DNA from: JACCXE01 sp046594835
GTDB lineage: Bacteria > Actinomycetota > Acidimicrobiia > Acidimicrobiales > JACCXE01
NCBI GenBank assembly: GCA_046594835.1
Contig: JBKJQZ010000069.1
Coordinates: 1 to 64,000 of the forward strand
Length of the DNA stretch: 64,000 nucleotides
Direction of reading: 5' to 3'
In this document: positions 50,744 through 58,091 of the stretch, one piece after another
Layout: the number at the start of each line of letters is the position of its first letter
Numbering within the stretch: position 1 is the stretch's first letter
Notes under the pieces: generated by a model
Told to the model about the DNA's origin: nothing
Databases searched by the model: none
Seen by the model: the letters and a program-made list of their open reading frames with translations, nothing else
Position numbers and translations under genes: made by a program

Positions 50744-51226
50744 ATGGGAGTTATCCGCAAGACGATGTCAATTGGCACCTTGGGTCTGGTCAATTTTCGC
50801 AGCAAGAAAGAAAAGCTGCGTCGCGCTGAGCGCGGGATGGCCGACGCTCTGACTGCACGCGACGCCGAGCACATGGCTCGCTCCGTCGCCGAGTCGGGTT
50901 TCAGCAAGGTCGAGGCGGAACTGAAGCGCCTCAGCGCCTCGGAAGAAAAGGCCTCCAAGCAACTGGCCCGTCTGCGTAAGCGGAGCCGCAACGTACGCAA
51001 GGCGGACCGCCTTAGCGGCGTCATCGCTGGAGCGACCCCGATCATGAAAGACGGCATGGAATCGGCGCGTTCCACTGCGCAGACGATGGCGACCCACGGT
51101 CGCAAGCACGGCCGCAAGGCCAACAAGGCGGCCCGCACTGCAGCGAAGCGCGCCTCCCACGACATTCGTGTTGGCGCCGAAAAGGTGCTGGGCGAAGCCC
51201 GCGCAGTGCTCGCCTCCGAGTCCTAA
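50744..51226 (+). CDS. Basic coiled-coil-like protein, hypothetical
   Basis: A 160-residue very basic protein (many Lys/Arg/Ala), starting MGVIRKTMSIGTLGLVNFRSKKEKLRRAERGM, then a predicted long helix (SKVEAELKRLSASEEKASKQLARLRK) and a tail rich in RKHGRKANKAARTAAKRAS, suggestive of nucleic-acid or phosphate binding. The opening MGVIRKTMSIGTLGL resembles small actinobacterial proteins of unknown function. No other motif. The ATG at 50744 was chosen by this conserved start. It converges with the serine hydrolase, overlapping its last codon. Confidence 0.65.
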   Translation: MGVIRKTMSIGTLGLVNFRSKKEKLRRAERGMADALTARDAEHMARSVAESGFSKVEAELKRLSASEEKASKQLARLRKRSRNVRKADRLSGVIAGATPIMKDGMESARSTAQTMATHGRKHGRKANKAARTAAKRASHDIRVGAEKVLGEARAVLASES

Positions 51227-52263
51227 ACCGCGAACGCGTCGATCAGTCGGCGCACCCAGTCCGCAATGTTCTGGTAGTTCGTCGCCTCCGTCTTGCCACT
51301 GCGCACGATCACAAGATCGAGCGCTGGCACCACAACGATGCGTTGCCCCTCGTAGCCGCTGCACCGGAACGTTCCGTACGCGTCGTCGTGCACCCACCAG
51401 TGCGCTCCGTACCCACTGCCGTCGTCGTCGCTTGACCGGAGTTGTCGGGCGTGGTCTACCCAACCTTCGGGCAACAAGCGGTGTCCATTCCAGACGCCGT
51501 CGCGCAGGTACAGGTAGCCGAATCGGGCAAAGTCCTGCGCGGTCGCGTGCACGTACGAACTCGCGATCCACGTGCCCGCCGCGTCGAAGCGGGCGGTGGC
51601 GCTACGCATTCCGATGGGTTCGAATAGCCGGTCATGCAAAAAGGTGTTGTAAGCCTCGCCGGCTCCGACCGCCCGCGCGACGATGCGCGACACGATGTTG
51701 GTGGTGCCACTTGAGTAGTTGAAGCGGTCGCCGGGGGATGCGCGCAGCCCGCGGGCGGCGGCGAAGTGCGCGACATCGGCCGCGCCTGTGCCGAAGAGCA
51801 TCTCGATCACGTCAGATCGATCCGCGTCCACGTAGTCCTCGAGGAAGTCGAGGCCGTCGCGCATCTCGAGGAGCTGCTGGAGCGTGATGGTGCTGCGGGC
51901 GTCGTTGGCGTCGCGCCATTCCGGCACGTCGACGGGCGCGTGGAGTTCGAGGCGGCCTTCGGCCACGAGCATGCCGACGAGCGCGTGCAGCATCGACTTG
52001 GCCATCGACCAACTCAGCAGCGGCGTGGCCGCCGTGATCGGTTCGGACGGCCGATCGAAGTGGTCGATGGCGTGGGCGTAGCGCTCGGCGATGAGACGTC
52101 CGCGATGAACTATCGCGACCGCGAAGGTCCGAGCGAGCAGCCCGTCGTCGTCGAAGGCTTCGTCGAGGAGCGGGTCGATGTCGACGCCCGCAGGAGCGTC
52201 GCCGAGCGGCCAGGTATCGGTGGGCCAGGCCAGGCCGTTGGGTTGGGGCGGGAGGGGCAGCAT
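51223..52263 (-). CDS. Serine hydrolase of the beta-lactamase/DD-peptidase fold
   Basis: A 346-residue cytoplasmic-looking enzyme with the nucleophile motif S86-x-x-K89 (SWSMAKS), the second motif as Y183-S-S185 (FNYSSGT), and a candidate third motif RSGKT near the end. It resembles beta-lactamase-related esterases or 6-aminohexanoate-oligomer hydrolases (class C fold). No signal peptide is visible in the chosen ORF, ATG at 52263; the frame extends to 52416 but only antisense. Ends 2 bases before the retropepsin-like lipoprotein gene, so they are adjacent in an operon. Substrate unknown. Confidence 0.85.
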   Translation of the reverse strand: MLPLPPQPNGLAWPTDTWPLGDAPAGVDIDPLLDEAFDDDGLLARTFAVAIVHRGRLIAERYAHAIDHFDRPSEPITAATPLLSWSMAKSMLHALVGMLVAEGRLELHAPVDVPEWRDANDARSTITLQQLLEMRDGLDFLEDYVDADRSDVIEMLFGTGAADVAHFAAARGLRASPGDRFNYSSGTTNIVSRIVARAVGAGEAYNTFLHDRLFEPIGMRSATARFDAAGTWIASSYVHATAQDFARFGYLYLRDGVWNGHRLLPEGWVDHARQLRSSDDDGSGYGAHWWVHDDAYGTFRCSGYEGQRIVVVPALDLVIVRSGKTEATNYQNIADWVRRLIDAFAV

Positions 52264-52265
52264 TG

Positions 52266-53075
52266 TTAGGTGGTGGAGATCCGCAGCGTTGCGCGCTCGT
52301 AGTCCACGCGGAGCGTAAAACGTTCGAGCAAGTTGCCGCCGAGCAGGCCGTCGCCAGCGGTGACGAACCCGGGATCGCTCACTACCTCGAAGGGCGCGAG
52401 CACGACTCGTCCCCACACACCCTGACGCGTGCCGGTCATCCGAATCGGCACCCGCTCACGAATGTGAGTCGTGACCGACCCCGTGTCGAGGAGCAGATGT
52501 TGGGTGAGGCTGCCGAGCGAGATGCGCGCCGTGAACACGCCGTTGTCGTAACGGGTCGGGACGAGCGTGCCGAGCACCGCGGTACCCGCGGGCTCGCCCA
52601 ATTGCAGTTGCCGCGCGGGAAAGTTCAGCGTGAGGCGACCGTAGCGGCGCAACACTTGCGCACCGATAAGGCCGTCGACGCCCTTGAGATCGTCGCGGGT
52701 CGTTTTGAGTGCGATCAGGGGTTCGGTCTTGCCGATCTCCAGCCGGGTCTTGCCGATACGCAGCGCGGTCAGGTCGGTTGCGGCGAACAGCCCCGCGTCG
52801 GTGCGCGTCCGCTTGCCGAGGGCAAGCTTTGCCCGCTTCGCGGCGCCGGGTGTCAACACGACCCCCGCGTCGGTGGTGGCGATGAGCAGTCGAACGAGGT
52901 GCGCTTCGCCTTCAGTGTTGATCACGTCGGCCTCGACGATCGGCCGGTGGTTGACGACGTCGATAGGCGCGGCGATCGGAGGCGGCGCTGCCTCGCTGCG
53001 TTGGCACCCACCCAGTGCTGCTGCTGCAACCGCGAAAGTCGTCACGGCAAGTGAACTTCGCCAGACCGCAGTCAT
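52266..53075 (-). CDS. Lipoprotein with retropepsin-like (clan AA) double domain
   Basis: A 269-residue predicted lipoprotein with lipobox LGGC (C24). It contains two related beta-domains, as in pepsin-type proteases. The second has a normal active-site triplet DTG at residues 197-199 (LLLDTGSVTTHI). The first has the equivalent turn ATTDAGVVLTP where the Asp of DTG is replaced by Thr. It may therefore be a one-aspartate, dimer-dependent, or non-proteolytic protein. The ATG at 53075 has GGGAGGTG upstream. It is encoded on the minus strand just ahead of the serine hydrolase. Confidence 0.72.
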   Translation of the reverse strand: MTAVWRSSLAVTTFAVAAAALGGCQRSEAAPPPIAAPIDVVNHRPIVEADVINTEGEAHLVRLLIATTDAGVVLTPGAAKRAKLALGKRTRTDAGLFAATDLTALRIGKTRLEIGKTEPLIALKTTRDDLKGVDGLIGAQVLRRYGRLTLNFPARQLQLGEPAGTAVLGTLVPTRYDNGVFTARISLGSLTQHLLLDTGSVTTHIRERVPIRMTGTRQGVWGRVVLAPFEVVSDPGFVTAGDGLLGGNLLERFTLRVDYERATLRISTT

Positions 53076-53147
53076 GGCTGCACCTCCCCGTTGTGCGCCG
53101 TCAATTCTGCCCGAAATGGTTAGTTCTCTGTAGGGTCGGCCGGCATC

Positions 53148-53654
53148 GTGGCTGATTGGTTGAGTGAACGGAGTCGCAACGGTGGGCTCGATGAGATCCC
53201 CCTGCCCTCGGGGCCGGGGAGGATGTGGATGTGCGGCAAGCACCTCGTGGGCCCTGATCCCGAAGCAGCGTTGGCTCGCAGTGGCGCGTCCACGATCGTG
53301 TGCCTCAACGAGATCGGCGAGCTCGCGTCGCGTTATCCGGACTACGTCGAGTGGCTGCGCGGCCACGACGGTGAGCGCGCGATGTGGGTGCCAACCCACG
53401 ATATGCACGGCCTGGCCGACCTCGAATCAGTGGTGGACGCGGTGCGACGTCGCCTCGACGACGGCCAGGGCGTGATCGTCCACTGCGGCGCCGGCATCGG
53501 GCGCGCCGGCACGCTCGGCATTGCGGTGTTGCTGTCACTCGGGATGAGCCTCGACGCCGCGCTAGCGCACGTGCGGGCGCACCGGCCGATGGCCGGGCCA
53601 CAAACGCGTGAGCAGGAACTTGCGCTCGAGGACTACGCCCGCTCTTTGGGTTAG
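53148..53654 (+). CDS. Dual-specificity/protein tyrosine phosphatase
   Basis: A 168-residue phosphatase. The P-loop is HCGAGIGRAGT, with nucleophile C113 and R119, and the general acid is probably D85 in THDMHG. It is like KAP/PTP-type dual-specificity phosphatases. The protein has no signal peptide. GTG at 53148 begins MADWLSERSR. It is divergent from the lipoprotein gene and convergent with the sulfotransferase. The target is unknown. Confidence 0.86.
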   Translation: MADWLSERSRNGGLDEIPLPSGPGRMWMCGKHLVGPDPEAALARSGASTIVCLNEIGELASRYPDYVEWLRGHDGERAMWVPTHDMHGLADLESVVDAVRRRLDDGQGVIVHCGAGIGRAGTLGIAVLLSLGMSLDAALAHVRAHRPMAGPQTREQELALEDYARSLG

Positions 53655-53663
53655 ATCGCTCAG

Positions 53664-54446
53664 TTAGATCGACCAGCGCGCGAAGGCGCGCTGGGTGAGC
53701 GCACGGAACCGGGCAACGTCTGGCGCGAGGCACACAGCGAGTCGTTGCGTTGTCTCGTCATCGAGGTCGGGGCGCGCCACTTTGGTGGTCGCCGTGTTGT
53801 GCTCGTGCTCGAACGCGTCGATCCAGAACGATTCGTCGACGCCGATGAATGCGAACAGTGCGCGCAACGTGGTGCGACGGTCGTCGCGTAGGTCAGCCTG
53901 GTCGATCACGTGCACGCGCGCGGGGCCAAACAATCCGAGGTGATGGCCGTAGCGGCTCGCGGCGACGTACGGGTTCGTGCGTGGGTCAAGGTCGCGCAGC
54001 GCGTCGACCAACGAGCGTTCGTCGTTGCCGAGCCCGTGCTGTTCGCCCCAATGGGCGACGACCCGCGGAATCGGATCGCCGACGACGTAGACGAACTTTG
54101 CGTCCTCGGGCAGAACCACTTCCATCTGCTCGACCACGTGCGGGATGAACGGATCCATCGAGTAACTCGGCGACGACTCGCCGCGCACCGCCCGCGTACC
54201 GTCGAATTGATCGGCGTACCAACCGAGCCGTTCGATCCACCGATTGCCACCGAAGAGCATGAGTTCCTTGCGAGGCGACATCGCGATCTCCGGGTGCGCG
54301 GCGAGGTAGCGGTGTAGCGCGGTGGTGCCGCACTTTGCCGCGCCGATCACGATCAGGTTCGGTAGCGCGACGCGCTGCTGCAGGGTCAGCGGGGCGAGCG
54401 GCTGCGCTGGCGCCGGTGGTGGGTTGTACGGCTCAGGCTGCTTCAT
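53664..54446 (-). CDS. Sulfotransferase-like protein
   Basis: A 260-residue PAPS-dependent sulfotransferase-fold protein: the 5'-phosphosulfate loop is IGAAKCGTTALHRYLAAHPEI (residues 34-54), followed by ESSPSYSMDPF, and the second PAPS site FVYVVGDPIPRVVAHW, where the usual RDP is GDP, possibly a change in the 3'-phosphate site. It may sulfate a surface glycan or lipid. The start ATG at 54446 overlaps the 80-residue retropepsin-like ORF by four bases. The Pro-rich N-terminal 20 residues are non-conserved. Confidence 0.82.
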   Translation of the reverse strand: MKQPEPYNPPPAPAQPLAPLTLQQRVALPNLIVIGAAKCGTTALHRYLAAHPEIAMSPRKELMLFGGNRWIERLGWYADQFDGTRAVRGESSPSYSMDPFIPHVVEQMEVVLPEDAKFVYVVGDPIPRVVAHWGEQHGLGNDERSLVDALRDLDPRTNPYVAASRYGHHLGLFGPARVHVIDQADLRDDRRTTLRALFAFIGVDESFWIDAFEHEHNTATTKVARPDLDDETTQRLAVCLAPDVARFRALTQRAFARWSI

Positions 54447-54685
54447 GCACGCACGAGGTCGATCTCGATGATTCGGTCCGACAGTTGGATTACGCAGGTG
54501 CTGGCGGCTTGTTCAACATCGGACACTTCGAGTCCGAGTCGCGCTGCGGCCTCTGCCCCGACAAAGGTCCAGCCTCCTCCGGTGTCGAGGTGGCACCGCA
54601 CGGTTACCTCGCCTTTCGGTCCTCTGAGTCGCACCTGCACGCACGGAGTCGCGTGAACGACCTCCATGTCGACGGTGGTGGCCAC
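54443..54685 (-). CDS. Short retropepsin-like (clan AA) protein
   Basis: An 80-residue protein with a DTG triplet at residues 34-36 (RCHLDTGGGWTFVGAEAAARLGLEV), the active-site turn of retropepsin-like aspartyl proteases, followed by an expected V-x-L strand (CVIQLSDRIIEIDLVRA). Normal domains are 95-130 residues, so it stops soon after the flap region and may be a truncated or minimal form. It overlaps the sulfotransferase by four bases. Proteolytic activity is not evident. Confidence 0.55.
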   Translation of the reverse strand: MATTVDMEVVHATPCVQVRLRGPKGEVTVRCHLDTGGGWTFVGAEAAARLGLEVSDVEQAASTCVIQLSDRIIEIDLVRA

Positions 54686-54725
54686 CCGCGGAGCGTACCG
54701 ACGATCACGAGTGCGACGATGGGTC

Positions 54726-55202
54726 GTGGACTCGGAGTCACAGCAGCGGTTCGACGATCAGCTGGCCAAGGTTGGAACGCCCATCTTTGGGCTGGACGCG
54801 CGCTCGCAGTGGGAGCGCAGCGTTGGCGGTTGGGGCATGAGCGAAATCGAGCTTCGTCATCGCCGCGACGACAAGTGGCTCGAAGTGCACACGAGCACGC
54901 GTGACGGGGGTAGGCCGTTGGCGGTCAACCTGGCGCTGACGCGCTGGATGGGTGTGCGCTTCGGCTTCGAAGACGACTACGACTTTCCGATCGAATTACG
55001 AATCGATCGATCGGCGCGGCCACTTTCCGTCGACGGCGTAGACGTCGTCTTCGACGTTGTCGGCGACGCCGAGAGCTGGATTGCGTCAGCTGTGATGGTC
55101 GATCGAAGCGTACTGATCGATGCCCGGCGGGTTTCGTTTAAGGATGTTGGTCTGGTCACGGCCTCGCTTGACGACTACTGGAACCCGTGGAAAGAGCAGT
55201 GA
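54726..55202 (+). CDS. Hypothetical protein
   Basis: A 158-residue protein I do not recognise. It contains strand-like segments (EIELRHRRDDKWLEVHTSTRDGG, LTRWMGVRFGFEDDYDFPIELRI and PLSVDGVDVVFDVVG) and ends DDYWNPWKEQ. It is acidic, soluble, with no signal peptide or membrane segment. GTG at 54726 is taken as the start; the frame is open to 54666 but that part is antisense to the 80-residue ORF. Neighbours give no functional hint. Confidence 0.5.
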   Translation: MDSESQQRFDDQLAKVGTPIFGLDARSQWERSVGGWGMSEIELRHRRDDKWLEVHTSTRDGGRPLAVNLALTRWMGVRFGFEDDYDFPIELRIDRSARPLSVDGVDVVFDVVGDAESWIASAVMVDRSVLIDARRVSFKDVGLVTASLDDYWNPWKEQ

Positions 55203-55283
55203 CCTGCTCAACGAGTTCACGCTCGGGCTGGTGCCACTCGCGGGTGGCCTCACCGCAAAGTCCTCGCGGGTAACTTCGTCGCC

Positions 55284-55802
55284 GTGGCGGGAGAACTAAG
55301 GCGCTACAGCTCGTGGCGAGGGCGGCGGCTCACCCTGCGTGAGGCGCTGCTCGAGCGCTTGGCGATGGCCGGTGCCGGCAACCTGTTTCTGCTCCACATC
55401 GCGCCGAGGCTCGACCCGGTTCTGATTCCGCGTTCGAACGGGCGCATCAGCTCGACGGGCGTGAACCGCGTTGGCTTGCTCACCACCACGGGAGCAAACA
55501 GCGGCATGGCGCGCACGCATCCGGTCGTGCTGATCGACGACGGCGATGGACTGATCGCCGTCGGCTCGTACTACGGCCGGCCCACTCACCCTGCGTGGAC
55601 CCACAATCTGGTGGCCCATCCCGAGTGTGACGTTCGTTTTCGCGGCCCGCTGCGGCGCTACCGCGCCGAACTCCTTGAAGGGGCGCCGCGCGCGGACGCG
55701 TGGCGCACGGCGCTCGACTTCTACGCGGGTTACGCGCTCTACGAGGAGCGGGCCGCGCCGCGGGTCATCCGACTTTTCCGGCTGCGACCCGTCGACGACT
55801 AG
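55284..55802 (+). CDS. Deazaflavin (F420)-dependent nitroreductase-family protein
   Basis: A 172-residue split-beta-barrel protein of the deazaflavin-dependent nitroreductase (Ddn-like) family. The characteristic core is VGLLTTTGANSGMARTHPVVLIDDGDGLIAVGSYYGRPTHPAWTHNLVAHPECDVRF. These proteins use reduced F420 to reduce quinones or other substrates. The GTG at 55284 is the start. The stop shares CTAG with the convergent glutathione peroxidase gene. Confidence 0.87.
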   Translation: MAGELRRYSSWRGRRLTLREALLERLAMAGAGNLFLLHIAPRLDPVLIPRSNGRISSTGVNRVGLLTTTGANSGMARTHPVVLIDDGDGLIAVGSYYGRPTHPAWTHNLVAHPECDVRFRGPLRRYRAELLEGAPRADAWRTALDFYAGYALYEERAAPRVIRLFRLRPVDD

Positions 55803-56278
55803 GCGAGAAGCTTCTCGATCTCTTTCGTGAGCTTCTCGGGCTTGGTGGTGGAGCCGAAGCGCTTGATGACCTTGCCGTCACCGTCGACGAGAAACTTGGT
55901 GAAGTTCCACTTGATCTTGTTACCGAGCATCCCGCTCTTGGCCGAGCGGAGAAACTTGAAGATCGGGTGCGACTCGCTGCCGTTCACGTTGACCTTGGCG
56001 AAGAGCGGGAACGTGACGCCGTAGTTCTTCTTGCAGAACGTGGCGATTTCGTCGTTGGGACCCGGCTCCTGATGACCGAACTGGTCGCACGGGAACCCGA
56101 GCACCGCGAAGCCGCGGTCGCCGTACTGGTCTTGCAGCTTCTGCAGGCCGTCGTACTGAGGGGTAAAGCCGCAGTTCGACGCCGTGTTCACCACGAGGAC
56201 GACCTTTCCTTTGTAGTCAGACAGCGACTCCTCGTCACCGTTGATTTTGATCGCGTCGAAGTCGTGGAGGGTCGCCAT
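55799..56278 (-). CDS. Glutathione peroxidase family (thioredoxin-dependent) protein
   Basis: A 159-residue peroxidase of the GPx family. The active site is C36 in NTASNCGFTPQY, with the tetrad Gln in GFPCDQFGHQEPG and Trp in IKWNFTKFLVD; the second cysteine in GFPCDQF is usual for thioredoxin-dependent bacterial forms. The ATG at 56278 starts MATLHDFDAIKINGDE; the longer frame to 56368 overlaps the TetR gene. It is divergent from the TetR gene across a 79-bp gap. Confidence 0.92.
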   Translation of the reverse strand: MATLHDFDAIKINGDEESLSDYKGKVVLVVNTASNCGFTPQYDGLQKLQDQYGDRGFAVLGFPCDQFGHQEPGPNDEIATFCKKNYGVTFPLFAKVNVNGSESHPIFKFLRSAKSGMLGNKIKWNFTKFLVDGDGKVIKRFGSTTKPEKLTKEIEKLLA

Positions 56279-56325
56279 AGCGTTATTCCGTAACCCCGTT
56301 TCGACTCGGATGATTCCCGCTTGCA

Positions 56326-56348
56326 ATTCGTACGAATAATTTTTATTC
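56326..56348. promoter_or_regulatory. Overlapping palindromes, candidate TetR operator
   Basis: ATTCGTACGAAT (56326-56337) is a perfect 12-bp palindrome, and GAATAA-TTT-TTATTC (56334-56348) is a second inverted repeat sharing the GAAT half. They lie between the divergent glutathione-peroxidase and TetR genes in an A+T-rich patch, the expected site of a TetR-family operator. Binding is inference. Confidence 0.55.
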
Positions 56349-56357
56349 TTACCGGTG

Positions 56358-56966
56358 ATGGCACCCAACCCTGCTGCGCTACAGACCGACGACCCGATCC
56401 GGGTTCAGCTGCTCGACGCGGCCGCGCGCGTCTTTGCCGCCAAGGGCTACTCGGGCACCAAGATCCAAGACATCGTCAAAGAGGCAGGCCTTTCGACCGG
56501 AGCGGTCTACGGCCGCTTCCGATCCAAGGACGAGCTGCTGCGTGAGGCCGTTATCGCGCAGCGCGGCAGCTTCGCCCACATGGATTCGCTCAAGGGCGTC
56601 AAGGTGGCCGACGTCATCCGTGCGGTAGCGAGCACAAAGCGCACCACGCTGTCCGACGCCGAAGCGGTGAGGCTCGAAGCCTTCGTCACCGCTCGTCGCG
56701 AGCCCGACGTCGCAAGCGCGGTGGCCGAGGCCCAAGCGGAATGGCGCGAAGGCGTGCAGCCGCTGGTCGAAGCCGCGCTTGCAGACGGCACCGTCGGCGA
56801 AGGCGTCGACCCCGAAGCCGTTTTGTTCTTTGTCCGCACCATGCACCTCGGCCTGCTGCTCCAACGCGGCGCCGGCATCCCAGGGCCCGACCCCGCGTCG
56901 TGGAACGAACTCATCACCCGCATCGTCGCCAGCTTTGGCGACTCAGCTTCAGGAGAAACCGAATGA
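56358..56966 (+). CDS. TetR family regulator
   Basis: A 202-residue TetR protein. The helix-turn-helix is LLDAAARVFAAKGYSGTKIQDIVKEAGLSTGAVYGRFRSKDELLREAV, standard for the family, and the ligand domain is helical (VEAALADGTVGEGVDPEAVLFFVRTMHLGLLL). The ATG at 56358 (or GTG at 56355) is the start. Its stop overlaps the next gene's ATG (ATGA), and it leads the operon with the diiron protein, thiolase-like, DUF35 and acyl-CoA dehydrogenase genes, so it probably represses them. The ligand is probably an acyl-CoA or lipid, by context. Confidence 0.88.
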   Translation: MAPNPAALQTDDPIRVQLLDAAARVFAAKGYSGTKIQDIVKEAGLSTGAVYGRFRSKDELLREAVIAQRGSFAHMDSLKGVKVADVIRAVASTKRTTLSDAEAVRLEAFVTARREPDVASAVAEAQAEWREGVQPLVEAALADGTVGEGVDPEAVLFFVRTMHLGLLLQRGAGIPGPDPASWNELITRIVASFGDSASGETE

Positions 56967-58078
56967 GCACGACCGAAGCCCCGCCCGCGCTGCCGAGCGA
57001 CGGCGAAATGAAGGCGACGATCAAGTACGTCACCGACAACGCACCGCGCGCGTTCCTGTGGGACTACGACCGCAGCCGCGACCAGCTCGTCACGCTCTAC
57101 AACAAGGCGATGTCATCGCAGTGGAACTCGGTCACGGAGCTCGACTGGGCCACCAACGTCGATCCCGAAGAAGTGGTGTCGTCTTCGCCGCAGTCGAACC
57201 TCACTGTGCAGTTGGCCCGTCACGCGGCGGAGGTCGACGGCTCGCCGTTCTCGAAGTGGAGCGAGAAGGAATTCACCCAGCTCGGCGTCGAGTCCCTGAA
57301 GGCGATGATGAGCCAGTTCATGCACGGCGAGCAAGGCGCCATGCTCGTGGCGGCCAAGATCGTCGAGACCGTTCCGTGGATCGACGCCAAGTACTACGCG
57401 GCGACCCAGACGATGGACGAGGCCCGCCACACCGAGGTGTTTGCGAAGTACCTGCACACCAAGCTCGGTGACTCGTACCCGATGAGCCCGTACCTCGAGG
57501 CCCAGATCGACGCGCTGATGACCGATGACCGGTGGGACATCGCGTACCTCGGCATGCAGATCGTGATCGAGTCGCTCGCCCTCGCGGCGTTCGGCTCGAT
57601 GCTGCGCGCCACCAACGAGCCGCTGCTCAAGAAGCTCCTGCGTTACGTGATGAGCGACGAGGCCCGCCACGTCGCCTTCGGTGTGCTGAGCCTCGCCGAG
57701 TTCTACCAAGAGCTTTCGTCGGCCGAGCTGAAAGAGCGCCAGGAGTTCCTCGCGGAGAACACGCTGCGCAGTCGGCAGCGCTCGACCACCCCCGAGATCT
57801 GGGAGCGCATGGGCACGACGATGGACGCGGCCCTGCCCTCGCTGATCGAAGCGTCGACCAAGATCGACCAAAGTCAGTTCGGCAGTTTTGAAGGCGGCTT
57901 CTTCGGCAAGCTCGTCCCGAACGTCCGCAAGCTGGGCCTGATCGACGCCAACGACGGCCACCTCCGCAAGCTGTGGGGCGACGCCGGGCTCCTGAAGTAC
58001 GAGTTCGCCGATAACACCGGCGACGACTACGAGACCTACGACGAAGTCGCCAAGGACAGGGCCGCCATCGCGAGCTAG
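56963..58078 (+). CDS. Ferritin-like diiron oxygenase-type protein
   Basis: A 371-residue helical protein with two ExxH diiron half sites: E123 (HGEQG), E153 and H156 (DEARHTEVF), E203 (IVIESLALAA) and E233 and H236 (SDEARHVAFG). This arrangement is typical of ferritin-like diiron oxygenases and reductases (AurF/R2-like), so it can bind two irons. The substrate is unknown; in this operon a lipid or acyl-CoA hydroxylation is plausible. ATG at 56963 overlaps the TetR stop by four bases. The next gene begins 13 bp later. Confidence 0.87.
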   Translation: MSTTEAPPALPSDGEMKATIKYVTDNAPRAFLWDYDRSRDQLVTLYNKAMSSQWNSVTELDWATNVDPEEVVSSSPQSNLTVQLARHAAEVDGSPFSKWSEKEFTQLGVESLKAMMSQFMHGEQGAMLVAAKIVETVPWIDAKYYAATQTMDEARHTEVFAKYLHTKLGDSYPMSPYLEAQIDALMTDDRWDIAYLGMQIVIESLALAAFGSMLRATNEPLLKKLLRYVMSDEARHVAFGVLSLAEFYQELSSAELKERQEFLAENTLRSRQRSTTPEIWERMGTTMDAALPSLIEASTKIDQSQFGSFEGGFFGKLVPNVRKLGLIDANDGHLRKLWGDAGLLKYEFADNTGDDYETYDEVAKDRAAIAS

Positions 58079-58091
58079 AAAGCACAGCGCT

